NCBI GenBank assembly: GCA_028565635.1
Contig: JAOXYB010065489.1
Location: 1 to 10,294 of the forward strand
Direction of reading: 5' to 3'
Length of the DNA stretch: 10,294 nt
DNA from: Phoronis ovalis
Taxonomy: Eukaryota; Phoronida; Phoronidae
Position numbers and translations under genes: made by a program. The notes beneath the pieces are model-generated. The model worked only from the letters and a program-made list of their open reading frames with translations. It searched no databases and was not told where the DNA came from. Shown here piece by piece: positions 10,021 to 10,294 of the stretch. Each line of letters starts with the position of its first letter. Position 1 is the first letter of the stretch.

Positions 10021-10185
10021 CCAATTCACACTTACACTTGGAGCGCTCCATAAAAAAGCGCTCTATAACAAAGCGCTTCATTTTGCATTCACAACTGGCA
10101 TGCTTTAATTCGCTTCGCTATCTTCAAATATCTCGAAGCGCTTTATTCTACTTTGATGCGCTTCCGATATGCGGAGCTCTTTAGT
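10021..10185. repeat. AGCGCT-rich block, possible edge of a repetitive element
   Basis: Beyond the 15-bp array, related motifs continue: CGCTTCG (10111-10117) and its complement CGAAGCG (10134-10140), another AGCGCT at 10137-10142, TGCGCT at 10157-10162 and GGAGCTCT at 10173-10180. AATTCACACTTACACTTGG near the left border is echoed by CATTCACAACTGGC at 10087-10100. Clustered short subterminal motifs of this kind are typical of the ends of non-autonomous DNA transposons. No terminal inverted repeat or target-site duplication can be confirmed, because the other end may lie outside the window. Class is unassigned. Confidence 0.45.
10041..10085. repeat. Degenerate 15-bp tandem repeat with AGCGCT core
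   Basis: Three units are aligned at exactly 15-bp spacing: GAGCGCTCCATAAAA, AAGCGCTCTATAACA and AAGCGCTTCATTTTG. The palindromic core AGCGCT recurs at 10042, 10057 and 10072. Copies differ outside the core while the core is invariant. The CG-containing core is conspicuous in this AT-rich, CpG-poor DNA. Confidence 0.85.
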
Positions 10186-10294
10186 TTAAGGAGGTGTTTA
10201 GTGTGTTGGACGTGTGTAAATTCGGTTATTCACCTTTGTCGCCATAATTTTTTTTCTTCAAATTTTCCAAGTTTTTAGAATTACATGTACCTCT
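10186..10294. other. Right-edge sequence, nothing recognised
   Basis: A short AT-rich stretch to the window end without a coding or RNA feature that can be supported. It contains one ACATGT at 10283-10288. Confidence 0.4.

Noticed and set aside
1-10294. CRISPR array, bacterial operon or phage-type system
   Set aside because: No regularly spaced direct repeats with unique spacers, no long ORFs and no ribosome-binding-site pattern; the spliced Irx exons show animal nuclear DNA.
1-10294. tRNA or other structured RNA genes
   Set aside because: No B-box-like GGTTCGANNCC or cloverleaf was found on either strand by eye; a covariance-model scan was not possible.

Overview
The window is animal nuclear DNA. 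It is strongly AT-rich, has almost no open coding capacity, and carries spliced coding exons with canonical GT-AG borders. The only gene I can support is the 5' part of an Iroquois-family (Irx; TALE homeobox) gene on the minus strand. Two phase-0 coding exons join into a 104-residue N-terminus. Coding exon 1 (1986 down to 1924) starts MSYPPLGYAFPS. Coding exon 2 (1558 down to 1310) carries the Iroquois block CCESGRPIFTDPQTGQTVCS, an alanine/tyrosine-rich stretch and a DPSAFYSPL end. This resembles the N-termini of insect Araucan/Caupolican/Mirror and of vertebrate Irx4/Irx6. Together with the AT-rich, intron-rich context it suggests a protostome invertebrate, possibly a lophotrochozoan such as a mollusc. 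The species guess is inference only.

Layout. Positions 1-1309 are intron 2, running off the left edge; the homeodomain and Iro box must lie beyond position 1. Positions 1310-1558 are exon 2, 1559-1923 are intron 1 (365 bp) and 1924-1986 are coding exon 1. From 1987 to 10294, about 8.3 kb upstream of the ATG, I find no gene: only short chance ORFs, with no tRNA, rRNA or recognisable transposon protein. This fits the gene-poor, regulatory flanks known around Irx genes in other animals, but no individual enhancer can be proven from one sequence.

Structures inside the upstream region: a nested inverted repeat (2541-2636), a 14-bp palindrome (5273-5286), an imperfect hairpin (5817-5849), a 27-bp AT-rich palindrome (6564-6590), a GC-rich 14-bp minisatellite (8415-8465) beside a 12-bp direct repeat (8541-8583), and at the right edge a cluster of AGCGCT motifs with an exact 15-bp period (10041-10085) extending loosely to about 10180. 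The last looks like part of a repetitive element or a structured regulatory block. I see no new enzyme or defence-type system. The most useful result is the correct two-exon start of the Irx gene, which single-ORF calling misplaces.
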